NCBI GenBank assembly: GCA_002733135.1
Contig: NVUJ01000001.1
Span: 1-64,000, forward strand
Source: Cycloclasticus sp.
GTDB taxonomy: Bacteria > Pseudomonadota > Gammaproteobacteria > Methylococcales > Cycloclasticaceae
DNA: 64,000 nucleotides
Reading direction: 5' to 3'
Positions 36,483-46,851 of this stretch are shown piece by piece. The notes below the pieces were generated by a model. That model had not been told where the DNA came from, did not search any database, and saw nothing but the letters and a program-made list of their open reading frames with translations. The translations under genes were made by a program, and so were the position numbers. Within the stretch, counting starts at the first letter, position 1. Every line of letters starts with the position of its first letter.

Positions 36483-39134
36483 TTATTGTTCAGGTGTTCG
36501 GTATCCTAATATCCCTTCTTCTAGGAAAGAATCTAGTTTTTCACCAAAGCTAGTTAGCCCTTTAAGCTCAAACTGGAAGAATACACCTTCTTTTGGTTTT
36601 TCATCAAAAGCATCGTTGACGTAACGTCTTGCGATGACACGCATACGCCAGCAACAGGTGTCTTTTTCTAAACCAAGAAAACTTTCTAGCGATAGATTGT
36701 GCTCTTGGGAGTAATTCCAGCGACCCACAGTACTCCAAGTGTCATTAATTGGCCATTTAAAGGACAAATCTGTTTGCTCTATATCATCTGACATAGCTTC
36801 ATATCGGCTACGATACGTGGCATTAAATACACGGTTGGCACCATCTTGATAATGTAAGCCTAGAGTTGCTTTTTGGGTTTTTCCCGCATGTGGGTCATAT
36901 TGCAAGGCTGAACGAGCAGACCATTTACTAGTTAGTTTCGCTGAGAGCTCTCCAACAAGGTCTGAGCTGTCTTTTGTAATTGTTGTACTCGTAGGCGTTA
37001 AGCCTACTTCTAGATCGTCAAAGTAGAAAGTAGTGCCAATACTAGCTCTTAGACGCTCACTACCGGTTTGTGGTTCGATAATACGTGATGTAACCGCTAA
37101 CGTTAGCTGATTAGCGTCAGCGACCCTATCGGCACCAGAGAATCGATTTTCTCTAAATAGTTGATTGAAACTGAAATCGTATTCTGAAGTATCGAATAAT
37201 GGAATGTCGTCTTGCTCGTCATGTGGTACGTAAAGATAATATGCACGTGGTTCAAGTGTTTGAATCATGCCGCCAGCAAGGTTTATATTGCGCTCAAAGA
37301 ATAAGCCAGAATCAATGGACAAAATGGGTAAGGTTCTACTTTGGTGACTGTTGACACCAGATGGTTGATTATCTAGGCGATAATCAGTATGTCTTAAACT
37401 AAACCTTGGGATGATAAAACTGGCCGATGTTTGGAATGGGAAACTAATACCTGGATGCAGGTCCAAACGTTTAGCTTTAGTGGCAGAACCATGGTCAAAG
37501 TAAACAAACTCATTTCTCATGTCTAATTTAGCGTCTCCGAATACCAAGGGCTCAGTACCTTTATAGTTAAAGAGAACTTGAGGCAGGCGACGGTGAGGTC
37601 TGTCGATACTTGAAATAGACTCATCAATGGAATCGTAATGATCAATTTTGGTTAGTAAGTTCCAATTTTCGGCGTGATATTTTAAACTTGCATGGCTTTT
37701 TAGATAACGATTGCTGGCGATACTTAGACTATTTCCAAAGTCCTCTAAATAATCATCATCCGAGAGATAATTTATATCAACATCGGCGGTTAAACGTGAG
37801 GAAAACCTTGTTCTGTCTTGGAAGGTGAATTGGCCTCTAAAATCATTATCTTCAGTATCATCAAGTATTTCTGCAGCAATTTGACCTTCGCTGTTTTTCG
37901 TTAAATATCTGAACTCACCACCTAACATCAACCCACGATCACTCATAATACGTGGCGTGAGGGTAGCGTCATAATTGGGTGCTATATTCCAATAATAAGG
38001 AACTGAAATATCTACACCTGTTGTATCAGAGTTGCCAAAGGTAGGTGTTAACACACCGGATTGGCGTCTATCATCAATTGGGAAGCTAATGTAGGGTGTG
38101 TATAGCAAAGGAATATCAAAAAATTCGACCCATACGTCGCGTCCAGTGCCGCGCCCAGTTTCTTTATTTAGTTCAAGCGTTCTTGCTTGAAGCTCCCAAT
38201 CTGTCATGTTGGGTGCACAGGTGGTATAGGTAACGTTGGTAGATTGACTGATATTCCTGTTTATTAAATTGGTTGTTTTAGTGGTTCCTCTTGCATGGGT
38301 GTTTTGAAGAATAAATTGGTTGTTATTGAATTGCCCAGTGTTTTTTTTCAACTGAAGTTCTGCTTGGTCACTGTGAAGTGCAAAGCCTTTTTCTTGATAG
38401 AAAACATCGCCAGAAGCTGTGGCTATTCCTTCTTTATTTTGATACCGAACCTGATCAGCTGTGATGACTTGGTCGGCACGCTTTACTTGAACGTCCCCAG
38501 TAAATTGAGCGTCATTTTTTTCTTTAAGCTCAGCATAGTCGGATTTTATATCTACGTTTGCATTTAAACGACTTTGCTGTATTTCTTTTCTGCTCGCACG
38601 AAGTGTGTCCGTTGTGACTTCACAGGTATCCCAAGGGTCAACTTCTAATTGTTTAACCATTTGTTGGAATAAAGCCGTGTTTCTAATGCGGTCCGCGCCA
38701 ATCTCTAATTCAATTGAAGTATCGTTATTAACGGCGATAGACGTAATAGGCGCACTGGTTTGCGCGCAATCCCATGTGCCATTTTTGCCTGCTTGGCAAT
38801 CCCATGAACCATTTTTACGTAGTGTTGTTACGTTAGTCGGTGATTTCTTCGTTTCTTTGTTTTTGGCTTGGCGTGTTAGCTGTACTCGGGGGACAGAAGG
38901 GGTAGAAGACTTATTGTTCGATGTTTCGGCGGTAATAGTTTTATCTTGACCTTCTTCACCCTTATTGGTTGGGCTTGGTGTTTTTGCCATAGGTTCTGTT
39001 GAAGCAGAGCAATCCCACGTTTCACCGTCTGATGCTAGGCTGCAATCCCATTTAGAATCAGCATAGCCGAAAACCAATAAAGGGAAACACATAAGAATGA
39101 AGCAAAGAAAAAAATGTCTGTTGTAACGATTAAT
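36483..39134 (-). CDS. lptD: LPS-assembly protein LptD (probable non-canonical ATT/ATC start; first ATG is at 39092)
   Basis: OstA/LptD body (VDIKSDYAELKEKNDAQFTGDVQVKRADQVITADQVRYQNKEGIATASGDVFYQ; barrel; ...KDTCCWRMRVIARRYVNDAF...). The in-frame upstream codons encode a full signal peptide. Confidence 0.93.
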   Translation of the reverse strand: MNRYNRHFFLCFILMCFPLLVFGYADSKWDCSLASDGETWDCSASTEPMAKTPSPTNKGEEGQDKTITAETSNNKSSTPSVPRVQLTRQAKNKETKKSPTNVTTLRKNGSWDCQAGKNGTWDCAQTSAPITSIAVNNDTSIELEIGADRIRNTALFQQMVKQLEVDPWDTCEVTTDTLRASRKEIQQSRLNANVDIKSDYAELKEKNDAQFTGDVQVKRADQVITADQVRYQNKEGIATASGDVFYQEKGFALHSDQAELQLKKNTGQFNNNQFILQNTHARGTTKTTNLINRNISQSTNVTYTTCAPNMTDWELQARTLELNKETGRGTGRDVWVEFFDIPLLYTPYISFPIDDRRQSGVLTPTFGNSDTTGVDISVPYYWNIAPNYDATLTPRIMSDRGLMLGGEFRYLTKNSEGQIAAEILDDTEDNDFRGQFTFQDRTRFSSRLTADVDINYLSDDDYLEDFGNSLSIASNRYLKSHASLKYHAENWNLLTKIDHYDSIDESISSIDRPHRRLPQVLFNYKGTEPLVFGDAKLDMRNEFVYFDHGSATKAKRLDLHPGISFPFQTSASFIIPRFSLRHTDYRLDNQPSGVNSHQSRTLPILSIDSGLFFERNINLAGGMIQTLEPRAYYLYVPHDEQDDIPLFDTSEYDFSFNQLFRENRFSGADRVADANQLTLAVTSRIIEPQTGSERLRASIGTTFYFDDLEVGLTPTSTTITKDSSDLVGELSAKLTSKWSARSALQYDPHAGKTQKATLGLHYQDGANRVFNATYRSRYEAMSDDIEQTDLSFKWPINDTWSTVGRWNYSQEHNLSLESFLGLEKDTCCWRMRVIARRYVNDAFDEKPKEGVFFQFELKGLTSFGEKLDSFLEEGILGYRTPEQ

Positions 39135-39282
39135 GATAAAGCCTTTTCAGTTAATGTCTTGATACGGGTCGTATAAAATCGCACAGAATGACAAATTCTT
39201 CAACGATACTTTGATAATTTCTCTATTATATTAACACGCTACTTTCGGCGCGAGTGAATTTGGTTAACGTAAGAGAAGTTAT

Positions 39283-40305
39283 ATGGGCTTAGATAAGCGT
39301 AAAAAGTTGATGGAAAATTGGCTGCAAAAAGTATTGGATACAACAGAATTTAGTTGTAAGCCTGCGTCGAATGACGCGAGCTTTAGACGTTATTTTAGAG
39401 TTACACTCGATGCTAAGACTTTTATCGTGATGGACGCACCACCTGAAAAAGAAGATTGTGACTCCTTTGTTTATATAGCCGACCTGTTGGTTAAACGGGG
39501 TATAAACGCGCCTAAACTATTTCATATATCTATAGAAAAGGGTTTTTTATTGCTGAGTGATTTGGGGTCGGAGAGTTATCTGGATAAGTTGACCGAGCAG
39601 ACGGCTAATAAATATTACGGTGATGCAACGTTGGCATTACATGAAATGCATACCTTGCAATTAAATGAACTAAAAATACCTCCCTATAATTTAGATTTAC
39701 TTCAGCAAGAAATGACATTATTTAAAGACTGGTTTATTGGTAAGCTTTTAAATATTACGTTGTCTACGCAAGAAGAAGAGGCATTGAGTGAAGTGCAAAC
39801 CGCTTTAGCAAGTTCTGCGCTTGAACAACCGCAAGTGTTTGTTCATAGAGATTACCACTCAAGAAATTTAATGGTTACCGAGGAAAGCAACCCTGGCGTG
39901 ATTGATTTTCAAGATGCGGTGGAAGGACCCATAACGTATGACCTTGTGTCGTTATATCGCGATTGCTATATCGCTTGGCCAGACGAAAAAATTTACGCAT
40001 GGCTTGATATTTTTCTTCAACAAAGGAAAAAGCGTGGTTGTGCTGACCAATTCGATAAAAAGCAGTTTTATCAATGGTTCGATTGGATGGGTGTGCAACG
40101 TCATATGAAGGCTATAGGTATTTTTTCGAGGTTGCTATTAAGGGATGCTAAGCAAGGTTACTTAAAGGATATTCCACGAACATTAACGTACGTTTTGGAC
40201 GTTTGTAGTCGTTATGACGAATTAAAATCACTAACTAAATTGATACAAGCGCACCAAGTTGAAGCAAGGTTTGAACAGTACTTAAAAGAGCGCTCCCCCT
40301 CATGA
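39283..40305 (+). CDS. amgK: N-acetylmuramate/N-acetylglucosamine anomeric kinase
   Basis: APH-like: SNDASFRRYFRVTL, VFVHRDYHSRNLMV, GVIDFQDAVEGPITYDLVSLYRDCY; 4-nt overlap with murU. Confidence 0.92.
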   Translation: MGLDKRKKLMENWLQKVLDTTEFSCKPASNDASFRRYFRVTLDAKTFIVMDAPPEKEDCDSFVYIADLLVKRGINAPKLFHISIEKGFLLLSDLGSESYLDKLTEQTANKYYGDATLALHEMHTLQLNELKIPPYNLDLLQQEMTLFKDWFIGKLLNITLSTQEEEALSEVQTALASSALEQPQVFVHRDYHSRNLMVTEESNPGVIDFQDAVEGPITYDLVSLYRDCYIAWPDEKIYAWLDIFLQQRKKRGCADQFDKKQFYQWFDWMGVQRHMKAIGIFSRLLLRDAKQGYLKDIPRTLTYVLDVCSRYDELKSLTKLIQAHQVEARFEQYLKERSPS

Positions 40306-40970
40306 AGGTGATGATTTTGGCAGCAGGGCGAGGTGTCCGCATGGGTGCATTAACAGAAAACTGTCCGAAACCATTATTGAAGTTGGCCGGCAAAAGCCTG
40401 ATTGAGCATCACTTGTTGGCGTTAAAAGAACAAGGTTTTAATGAGTTTGTTATAAACGTGGCTTACTTGGGCGCACAAATAAAAAATCAGTTAGGTGATG
40501 GAGAAAAATGGGGTATTCATATTGACTATTCGAATGAAGGTGACCAAGCGCTTGAAACAGGCGGGGGTATCTTTCACGCGTTACCGTTGTTGGGCAGCGA
40601 ACCTTTCTTAGTGGTGAATGGTGATGTGTGGACAGATTTCCCGTACGCAAGCCTTCGTTCTCAAATGACTAGGAAAATTCACTTGGTGTTAGTTAAAAAC
40701 CCATCTCATAATGTGGCTGGTGATTTTAGTTTAGTGGGTGGGCGCATTGTTCCTGACCTAGCTGAGCGTTATACCTACAGTGGCGTGGGTGTGTTCAATC
40801 CAGCGATATTTGAGTTGAAACGCGCAGGAATTTTCCCTTTAGCACCGATTATTCGTGAAGAAATAGCCCGCTGTCAGGTAACAGGTCAGCTGCATTTAGG
40901 TGAATGGGTTGATGTTGGAACGCCGGAACGAATGACCGAACTTGAGCGAAAGTTGCTACTTAGTCAATAA
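40302..40970 (+). CDS. murU: N-acetylmuramate-1-phosphate uridylyltransferase
   Basis: [67 protein letters not shown]. Confidence 0.93.
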   Translation: MKVMILAAGRGVRMGALTENCPKPLLKLAGKSLIEHHLLALKEQGFNEFVINVAYLGAQIKNQLGDGEKWGIHIDYSNEGDQALETGGGIFHALPLLGSEPFLVVNGDVWTDFPYASLRSQMTRKIHLVLVKNPSHNVAGDFSLVGGRIVPDLAERYTYSGVGVFNPAIFELKRAGIFPLAPIIREEIARCQVTGQLHLGEWVDVGTPERMTELERKLLLSQ

Positions 40971-41964
40971 CACCTGACGCTTGTTGGTCAGCGTGATAAG
41001 ACGAACGCACCATCGGCCCACTGGCTACGTGCGAAAAGCCCATGTCATGGCCTAAACGGGCCAATTCGTCAAACTCTTCAGGTGTCACGTATCGTTCTAC
41101 GGCCAAGTGGTCTTGGCTAGGTTGCAAATACTGGCCCAAGGTCAACATATTGCAATCGTGCGCACGAAGGTCGCGCATAACCTCCAGTGTTTCTTCCATA
41201 GTCTCACCTAAACCGAGCATGACGCCAGATTTTGTGGGCACATTAGGGTGCGCTTCTTTATAGCGTTTTAGTAGGTTCAATGACCATTGATAGTCAGAGC
41301 CTGGGCGCGCTTTTTTGTATAAACGAGGAATAGTTTCAAGGTTATGATTGAAGACATCGGGTGGTGTTTCAACCAGTACCTCAACGGCTAAATCCATGCG
41401 GCCTCTAAAGTCGGGCACAAGCACTTCAATTTGAATGGTTGGATTTTTTGCACGCACTGCTTTTATACACTGTGCGAAATGGTCTGCGCCGCCATCGCGA
41501 AGGTCGTCTCGGTCAACTGAGGTAATAACGACGTACCGTAACTTCATGTCTTTAATGGTGTCGGCTAGCTTTTCTGGTTCATCTTTATCCAGAGGTTTTG
41601 GTCTACCATGTGCTACATCACAGAATGGGCAACGGCGTGTACAGATATCACCCATAATCATAAATGTAGCGGTGCCATTATTGAAACACTCGCCTAAGTT
41701 GGGGCAGGCGGCTTCTTCGCACACCGAGTACAAGCCATGATCACGTAGTGCCTTTTTAATGGCGTTTACGCGTGGACCACTGGGTACCTTGGCGCGAATC
41801 CAACTGGGCTTGCGTAATATGTCAGCCTTTTTTTCTACTTTAATAGGAATTCTAGCGAGCTTATCTTCATTGCGCTGATGCGTCATTGGTGTTGCTCGGG
41901 AAGGGGCTTTTAACGTGTCTGTTTCTTGTGACATAGTGCTATTCGGGTAATGTGGTTGGCCCAA
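40960..41964 (-). CDS. lipA: Lipoyl synthase
   Basis: [54 protein letters not shown]. Confidence 0.97.
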   Translation of the reverse strand: MGQPHYPNSTMSQETDTLKAPSRATPMTHQRNEDKLARIPIKVEKKADILRKPSWIRAKVPSGPRVNAIKKALRDHGLYSVCEEAACPNLGECFNNGTATFMIMGDICTRRCPFCDVAHGRPKPLDKDEPEKLADTIKDMKLRYVVITSVDRDDLRDGGADHFAQCIKAVRAKNPTIQIEVLVPDFRGRMDLAVEVLVETPPDVFNHNLETIPRLYKKARPGSDYQWSLNLLKRYKEAHPNVPTKSGVMLGLGETMEETLEVMRDLRAHDCNMLTLGQYLQPSQDHLAVERYVTPEEFDELARLGHDMGFSHVASGPMVRSSYHADQQASGVID

Positions 41965-42610
41965 GGAGGAGTTGGGAGTAATTGAGCAGGTCTTTTAATT
42001 CGTGCAATAACAGAGCTGCAACATCGTTTAGCTCACATTTTACGCCATGTTCTTCTAATTGGGTAACTTTGAGGCCTTCGTAGCCGCATGGATTTATATA
42101 GCTAAATGGGGTTAAGTCCATATTAATATTGACGCTAAGACCGTGATAACTGCAGCCCTTCTTAACACGTAGGCCTAATGAGGCAATTTTTTCATTGTCA
42201 AGGTAGACACCTGGGGCATCTTTGCGCGTCACAGCGATTAAGCCGTACTGCTTTAGTCCAGCAATAGTGATGTTTTCGAGAACATCCACTAGAGCCCGAA
42301 CGCCCAGGCCTATACGACGCAAATCTAATAGTACATACATGACTAATTGCCCAGGGCCGTGATAGGTTATTTGGCCGCCACGGTCCGATTGAATGATGGG
42401 AATATTGCTGGCGGTTAAAATATGCTCTACTTTACCACTGATTCCCTGTGTGAAAATGGCTGGATGCTCAACAAACCATACTTCATCTAGTGTGTCTTCT
42501 GTACGTTTGCCGGTGAAAGACTTCATTGCATCCCATGTCAATTGATAATCTTGCTGGCCTAGTTGACGAACGATTAAAGACTGAGTAGCTGCGCGTGAGG
42601 TAATGCTCAC
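41939..42610 (-). CDS. lipB: Octanoyltransferase
   Basis: [70 protein letters not shown]. Confidence 0.97.
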   Translation of the reverse strand: MSITSRAATQSLIVRQLGQQDYQLTWDAMKSFTGKRTEDTLDEVWFVEHPAIFTQGISGKVEHILTASNIPIIQSDRGGQITYHGPGQLVMYVLLDLRRIGLGVRALVDVLENITIAGLKQYGLIAVTRKDAPGVYLDNEKIASLGLRVKKGCSYHGLSVNINMDLTPFSYINPCGYEGLKVTQLEEHGVKCELNDVAALLLHELKDLLNYSQLLLGPTTLPE

Positions 42611-42894
42611 AGAGACATTAAAACGTGTTCACAATCACTGAGGTCTTTGTAAATAGCGTCCATTTGTTGTTTATTTTCAGCGGTGATGGTAACGCTCAGT
42701 GAAATGTATTTTTTAGTCTTACTGAATTTAGATGTAACTGCATTTTCAGCTATCTCTGTCACATGCCGGCGAATAATTTCAACGACAATTAAATTAAACT
42801 GACTATTGGCGGCGTGTCCCATGGTTTTAATCGTGAAGACACAGGGATAGTCCATGAGTTCATTATGTAAATCATCAGCAGATTTATCAGTCAT
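42607..42894 (-). CDS. ybeD: DUF493 (YbeD-like) family protein
   Basis: [44 protein letters not shown]; located between lipB and dat. Confidence 0.85.
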   Translation of the reverse strand: MTDKSADDLHNELMDYPCVFTIKTMGHAANSQFNLIVVEIIRRHVTEIAENAVTSKFSKTKKYISLSVTITAENKQQMDAIYKDLSDCEHVLMSL

Positions 42895-43756
42895 TATTTT
42901 GCCTAAATTGCTGTTTGAATTGCCTGTAACGTGAAGAGACTTTATGCCATATTTCACCGGGTTGAGCATTGTTGATGGCTTGTTCATTCAGTTCAGTGAC
43001 GGGCATAATTTCTTTGGTTGAACTGGTTAGCCAAATTTCATCGGCGTCATAAAGTTGCTGTTCGGATATTTCTCGTTCAACACAATCAATGCCTTCTTCA
43101 ATAGCGAGTTCTAAAATCAGGTCTCGTGTAATGCCTGGTAATAAATAGTGGCTTTTTGGCGGCGTGATGAGCTGCCCATTTTTAACAATGAACAAGTTGC
43201 TGGCAGAGCCTTCAGTGGCAAAGCCATCACGAAGCAATATGGCTTCTGTGCATTGTTGGTCGCTGGCTTGTTGTTTTAATAAAATATTGCCTAATAATGC
43301 AATAGATTTTATATGACACCAGTCCCAACGGATGTCGTCTAACGTAATGGCACTAATGCCCTTGGCGAGAGTATTTAAATTATCGACAACAATAGTCTGG
43401 CACATCGCAAAAATGGTGGGTGTGGGGTCATCTGGTAATGAGTGATCTCGGTGTGAACTTGCACCACGGGTGACTTGCACGTAAACAGATTGGTCGGTTT
43501 GGGCATGGGGCTCAACAAGTTTGGTCAACACGTCTATCCATTGTTGGTCGCTCATCACAGGTGACATACGAATAGCTGATAGGCTGTTATTAAGGCGGTC
43601 GAGATGTTGTTGGAGACGAAAGAGTTGGCCCTGGTACGCTGGAATGACTTCATAGATACCATCAGCAAATAGAAAACCTCTATCAAGTACGGATATTTTA
43701 GCGTCAGCCAGAGGTAAAAATTCACCGTTAAGAAAGACAGTAGACTCAGATGTCAC
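42887..43756 (-). CDS. dat: D-amino acid aminotransferase
   Basis: VFLNGEFLPLADAKISVLDRGFLFADGIYEVIPAY; TRGASSHRDH; ILLRDGFATEGSASNLFIVKNG. Confidence 0.93.
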   Translation of the reverse strand: MTSESTVFLNGEFLPLADAKISVLDRGFLFADGIYEVIPAYQGQLFRLQQHLDRLNNSLSAIRMSPVMSDQQWIDVLTKLVEPHAQTDQSVYVQVTRGASSHRDHSLPDDPTPTIFAMCQTIVVDNLNTLAKGISAITLDDIRWDWCHIKSIALLGNILLKQQASDQQCTEAILLRDGFATEGSASNLFIVKNGQLITPPKSHYLLPGITRDLILELAIEEGIDCVEREISEQQLYDADEIWLTSSTKEIMPVTELNEQAINNAQPGEIWHKVSSRYRQFKQQFRQNND

Positions 43757-43768
43757 GATTAATGTCCT

Positions 43769-44893
43769 TTATTCCAGTAATAACAATGCTTCGTCTTTTA
43801 AAACTTGCATGAATGAACCTTTTGACACGGCTTGTAACGTAACAAGGGGGCGTTGAGCTATTGTTTCACCTTTTAGTTTGATAGTAGCGGTGCCAATATG
43901 TTGTTGTTTTGAAATGGGTGCTATTAATTGAGGTTTAATGTGTAGGCTAGCATCGAGTTCTTTGTATTGGTTGCGTGGTATTGTTAAATAAAGGTCTTTA
44001 GATAGCCCAGCAGTAACCGATTCTTGAGAGCCCTTCCAAACGCGTGTGGTCGCTAATGATTGATTCGCCTTATATAACAAATGTGTTTTAAAGAAGCGGT
44101 AACCATAATTGAGTAGTGCTTGGTTAGCATTATTTCTTGACTCAATGCTATCAGTCCCCATAACTACTGATATAAGTCTCATATTATCGCGCACCGCAGA
44201 AGAGGTAAGACAATATCCAGCGGCTTCAGTATGCCCGGTTTTTACACCATCAACGGTACTATCTCGCCATAATAGTTTGTTTCTATTTTGTTGCGTAATG
44301 CCGTTGTAAGTGAATTTTTTAATGGCATTTATTTTATACAGTTCGGGTGATTCGGCAATTAAGTATTGGGTTAACACAGCCAAATCACGAGCTGTTGTAT
44401 AGTGATTGTCATCAGGTAAACCCGAGCTATTCATAAAGTGACTGTTGCTCATGCCTAATTCATTAGCCAATTGATTCATAAATTCTGCAAATGTGGCCTC
44501 ATCTCCCGCTATATGTTCGGCCAGAGCAACGGTTGCATCGTTGCCAGACTGAACGAGCATGCCGTGTAATAAATCGTCAATTGATACGAATTTATTGACT
44601 TCGATAAACATTCTAGAGCCCGGTGTGCGCCACGCCTTTTCGCTTATTCTTACTTTTTCATCTAAGGATAAGTTTCCTCGGTTAAGTTCGCGAAATACAA
44701 TCAGCGCAGTCATGATTTTTGTCATGCTCGCAGGCGCTAATTTTTCGTCAGCATTCTTTGAAGCTAAAACATGGCCACTATGAAAATCAATGAGGTGATA
44801 ACTTTTTGCGTCCAAAGCAGGTGCCGATGGAACAGGGAGGGCGATTGCCTGACTAGAGAAGAGAAAAATAAAGATAAGAATAAATCGTTTCAT
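43769..44893 (-). CDS. dacC: D-alanyl-D-alanine carboxypeptidase (PBP5/6 family)
   Basis: KLAPASMTKIMTALIVF (SxxK), SGNDATVALAEHIAG (SxN), DGVKTGHTEAAGYCL (KTG). Confidence 0.94.
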   Translation of the reverse strand: MKRFILIFIFLFSSQAIALPVPSAPALDAKSYHLIDFHSGHVLASKNADEKLAPASMTKIMTALIVFRELNRGNLSLDEKVRISEKAWRTPGSRMFIEVNKFVSIDDLLHGMLVQSGNDATVALAEHIAGDEATFAEFMNQLANELGMSNSHFMNSSGLPDDNHYTTARDLAVLTQYLIAESPELYKINAIKKFTYNGITQQNRNKLLWRDSTVDGVKTGHTEAAGYCLTSSAVRDNMRLISVVMGTDSIESRNNANQALLNYGYRFFKTHLLYKANQSLATTRVWKGSQESVTAGLSKDLYLTIPRNQYKELDASLHIKPQLIAPISKQQHIGTATIKLKGETIAQRPLVTLQAVSKGSFMQVLKDEALLLLE

Positions 44894-44985
44894 GTTGTTT
44901 TTTGATGAGTGAGGTCATAAGAAAAGCGTAATAAATTATATCACGTGGGTTTATCTAATAGCACAACCGATAGGCCGAATGGTTG

Positions 44986-45834
44986 TTAGTTATGCGGCAT
45001 AAAATGTGCTTCAACGAAGCCGATTTGGTGGAGCCTTACACGTATGGGGTCAGCTTGCGAGATATTAATATAGGGTCCAACTTGTACGCGATATAGTGGG
45101 CTCGTAGAACTGTTATCCGTCGTGATAACAATGTTAGTGATGTCGACCTCGATTAATTTGTTTTTCAGTTTTATTGCGTTATCTAAGCTTTCAAATGCAC
45201 CCACCTGAATAAATAAAAGGCCCTTGTGAGCCAACATTGGGCGCGTTGTATCAAGGGGGTGAGAAGGTGTCGATATGCTTGTCTGTGTTGTCTGCTTGTC
45301 TAAGTCGTTATATGACGATGCGTTGATAGCCCGAATAGCAACGGGCGATGTGCCACTTTTTAGTGTGCCAAGTTTGGCGGCAGCTGCATACGACAAGTCA
45401 ATAACCCGTCCGCCATGAAAAGGCCCACGATCATTGACCCTGACAATTATCTTTTTGCCATTTGATAAATTGGTGACTTCTACATATGTTGGGATAGGTA
45501 AGGTCTTGTGTGCAGCGGTCATTGCGTACATATCGTATATTTCACCGTTGGATGTATTATTTCCGTGAAATTTGGTGCCGTACCAAGAAGCCATGCCTTG
45601 TTGGGAAAACCCTACGCTCGATGAAAGGACATAATATGTTTTACCAAACACCTCGTAAGAACTTGGGTTGCCGCCGCGGCTTTTAGGCTCATCCTTTGGA
45701 ACGGCATCGGGTGTTAGCTCAATGTTGTCAGGGTGAACAGTTGGAGCGCTATCGCTAATGATGGGTTTATGCGTGCTGCATGCTGTCAGCAAACTGGAAA
45801 GGGTGATCAATATAAAAATGAAACGTATAAGCAT
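44986..45834 (-). CDS. rlpA: Septal ring lytic transglycosylase RlpA family lipoprotein
   Basis: Lipobox LLTACS; GMASWYGTKFHGNNTSNGEIYDMYAMTAAHKTLPIPTYVEVTNL; C-terminal SPOR-like domain. Confidence 0.95.
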   Translation of the reverse strand: MLIRFIFILITLSSLLTACSTHKPIISDSAPTVHPDNIELTPDAVPKDEPKSRGGNPSSYEVFGKTYYVLSSSVGFSQQGMASWYGTKFHGNNTSNGEIYDMYAMTAAHKTLPIPTYVEVTNLSNGKKIIVRVNDRGPFHGGRVIDLSYAAAAKLGTLKSGTSPVAIRAINASSYNDLDKQTTQTSISTPSHPLDTTRPMLAHKGLLFIQVGAFESLDNAIKLKNKLIEVDITNIVITTDNSSTSPLYRVQVGPYINISQADPIRVRLHQIGFVEAHFMPHN

Positions 45835-45837
45835 CGT

Positions 45838-46842
45838 TTATAGGTCAGTTGCCCCTTTTTTAATTTCTTGTGCTAGTTGATAGACTGCCATGGCGTAGAG
45901 ATGGCTGTGGTTGTATCGGGTGATGACGTAAAAATTTTCAAATGTTAACCAAAATTCCGAGTGGTCTTTTTGTTTTAGTTCAAGTAATTTAACAATCGTA
46001 TCATCGGCTAAATTTACAGGTGTTTTTACTTGTTGCAGCGTTAATTCTTTTAGTTTGTTTTTTGGCTTTAATGAACGGTTAAGCAGTTTCTCATAGGCAT
46101 TACCAGTCACTTCAGTTTGTAAGGTGATTAATGGCGAATTTTTCCATCCGTGTTTGGCAAAATAATTAGCAACACTGTTAATAATATCTGCGTTGCTATC
46201 CCATAAATCGCGCTTGTTATCATTGTCGCCATCTACTGCGTAGGCTCTATAACTACTTGAAATAAATTGCGATTTCCCCATCGCTCCTGCGTATGAACCT
46301 TTAGGTTTGCGCGGGTCAAAGCCTTCTTCACGGCACAATAACAAGAAGTGCTCTAACTCACGCTTGAAAAACGTCGCCCTTTTAGGAAAATGAAAGCCTA
46401 AAGTGGTTAATGAGTCGAGCACTTTGAAAGAGCCGGTATTGCCGCCGTAACGTGTTTCCACGCCAATAATGGCGACAATAATTTCAACTGGAACGCCGTA
46501 GTTATTTGCCGCTTGATTTAACAATTCTTTATTGTCTTTCCAAAATTTAATACCGCCATTAATACGGTTAGATTTTAGAAAAATCTTACGGTATTGATGC
46601 CACTCCAAGCGTTTTTCCGCTGGGGAAGACATGGCTTTTAATATGCTGGGTTGTAATGTGGCTTCACTTAATAAGTCACTCAATTCATTTTTATCAAATT
46701 GGTGCTTAGCCACCATTTTTTCGATAAAATCATGATAAATATTTTGATCGATAGTTGGTTTAGTTGCACATGCGCTGAGCGATGTGAAAGCGAGAGTGCA
46801 TACTAATAGTATGCGTGAAGAAAATAATAATGTTGTTTGCAT
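45838..46842 (-). CDS. mltB: Membrane-bound lytic murein transglycosylase B
   Basis: IVAIIGVETRYGGNTGSFKVLDSLTTLGFHFPKRATFF; GSYAGAMGKSQFISSSYRAYAVDGDND. Confidence 0.94.
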   Translation of the reverse strand: MQTTLLFSSRILLVCTLAFTSLSACATKPTIDQNIYHDFIEKMVAKHQFDKNELSDLLSEATLQPSILKAMSSPAEKRLEWHQYRKIFLKSNRINGGIKFWKDNKELLNQAANNYGVPVEIIVAIIGVETRYGGNTGSFKVLDSLTTLGFHFPKRATFFKRELEHFLLLCREEGFDPRKPKGSYAGAMGKSQFISSSYRAYAVDGDNDNKRDLWDSNADIINSVANYFAKHGWKNSPLITLQTEVTGNAYEKLLNRSLKPKNKLKELTLQQVKTPVNLADDTIVKLLELKQKDHSEFWLTFENFYVITRYNHSHLYAMAVYQLAQEIKKGATDL

Positions 46843-46851
46843 AACCTGTCC

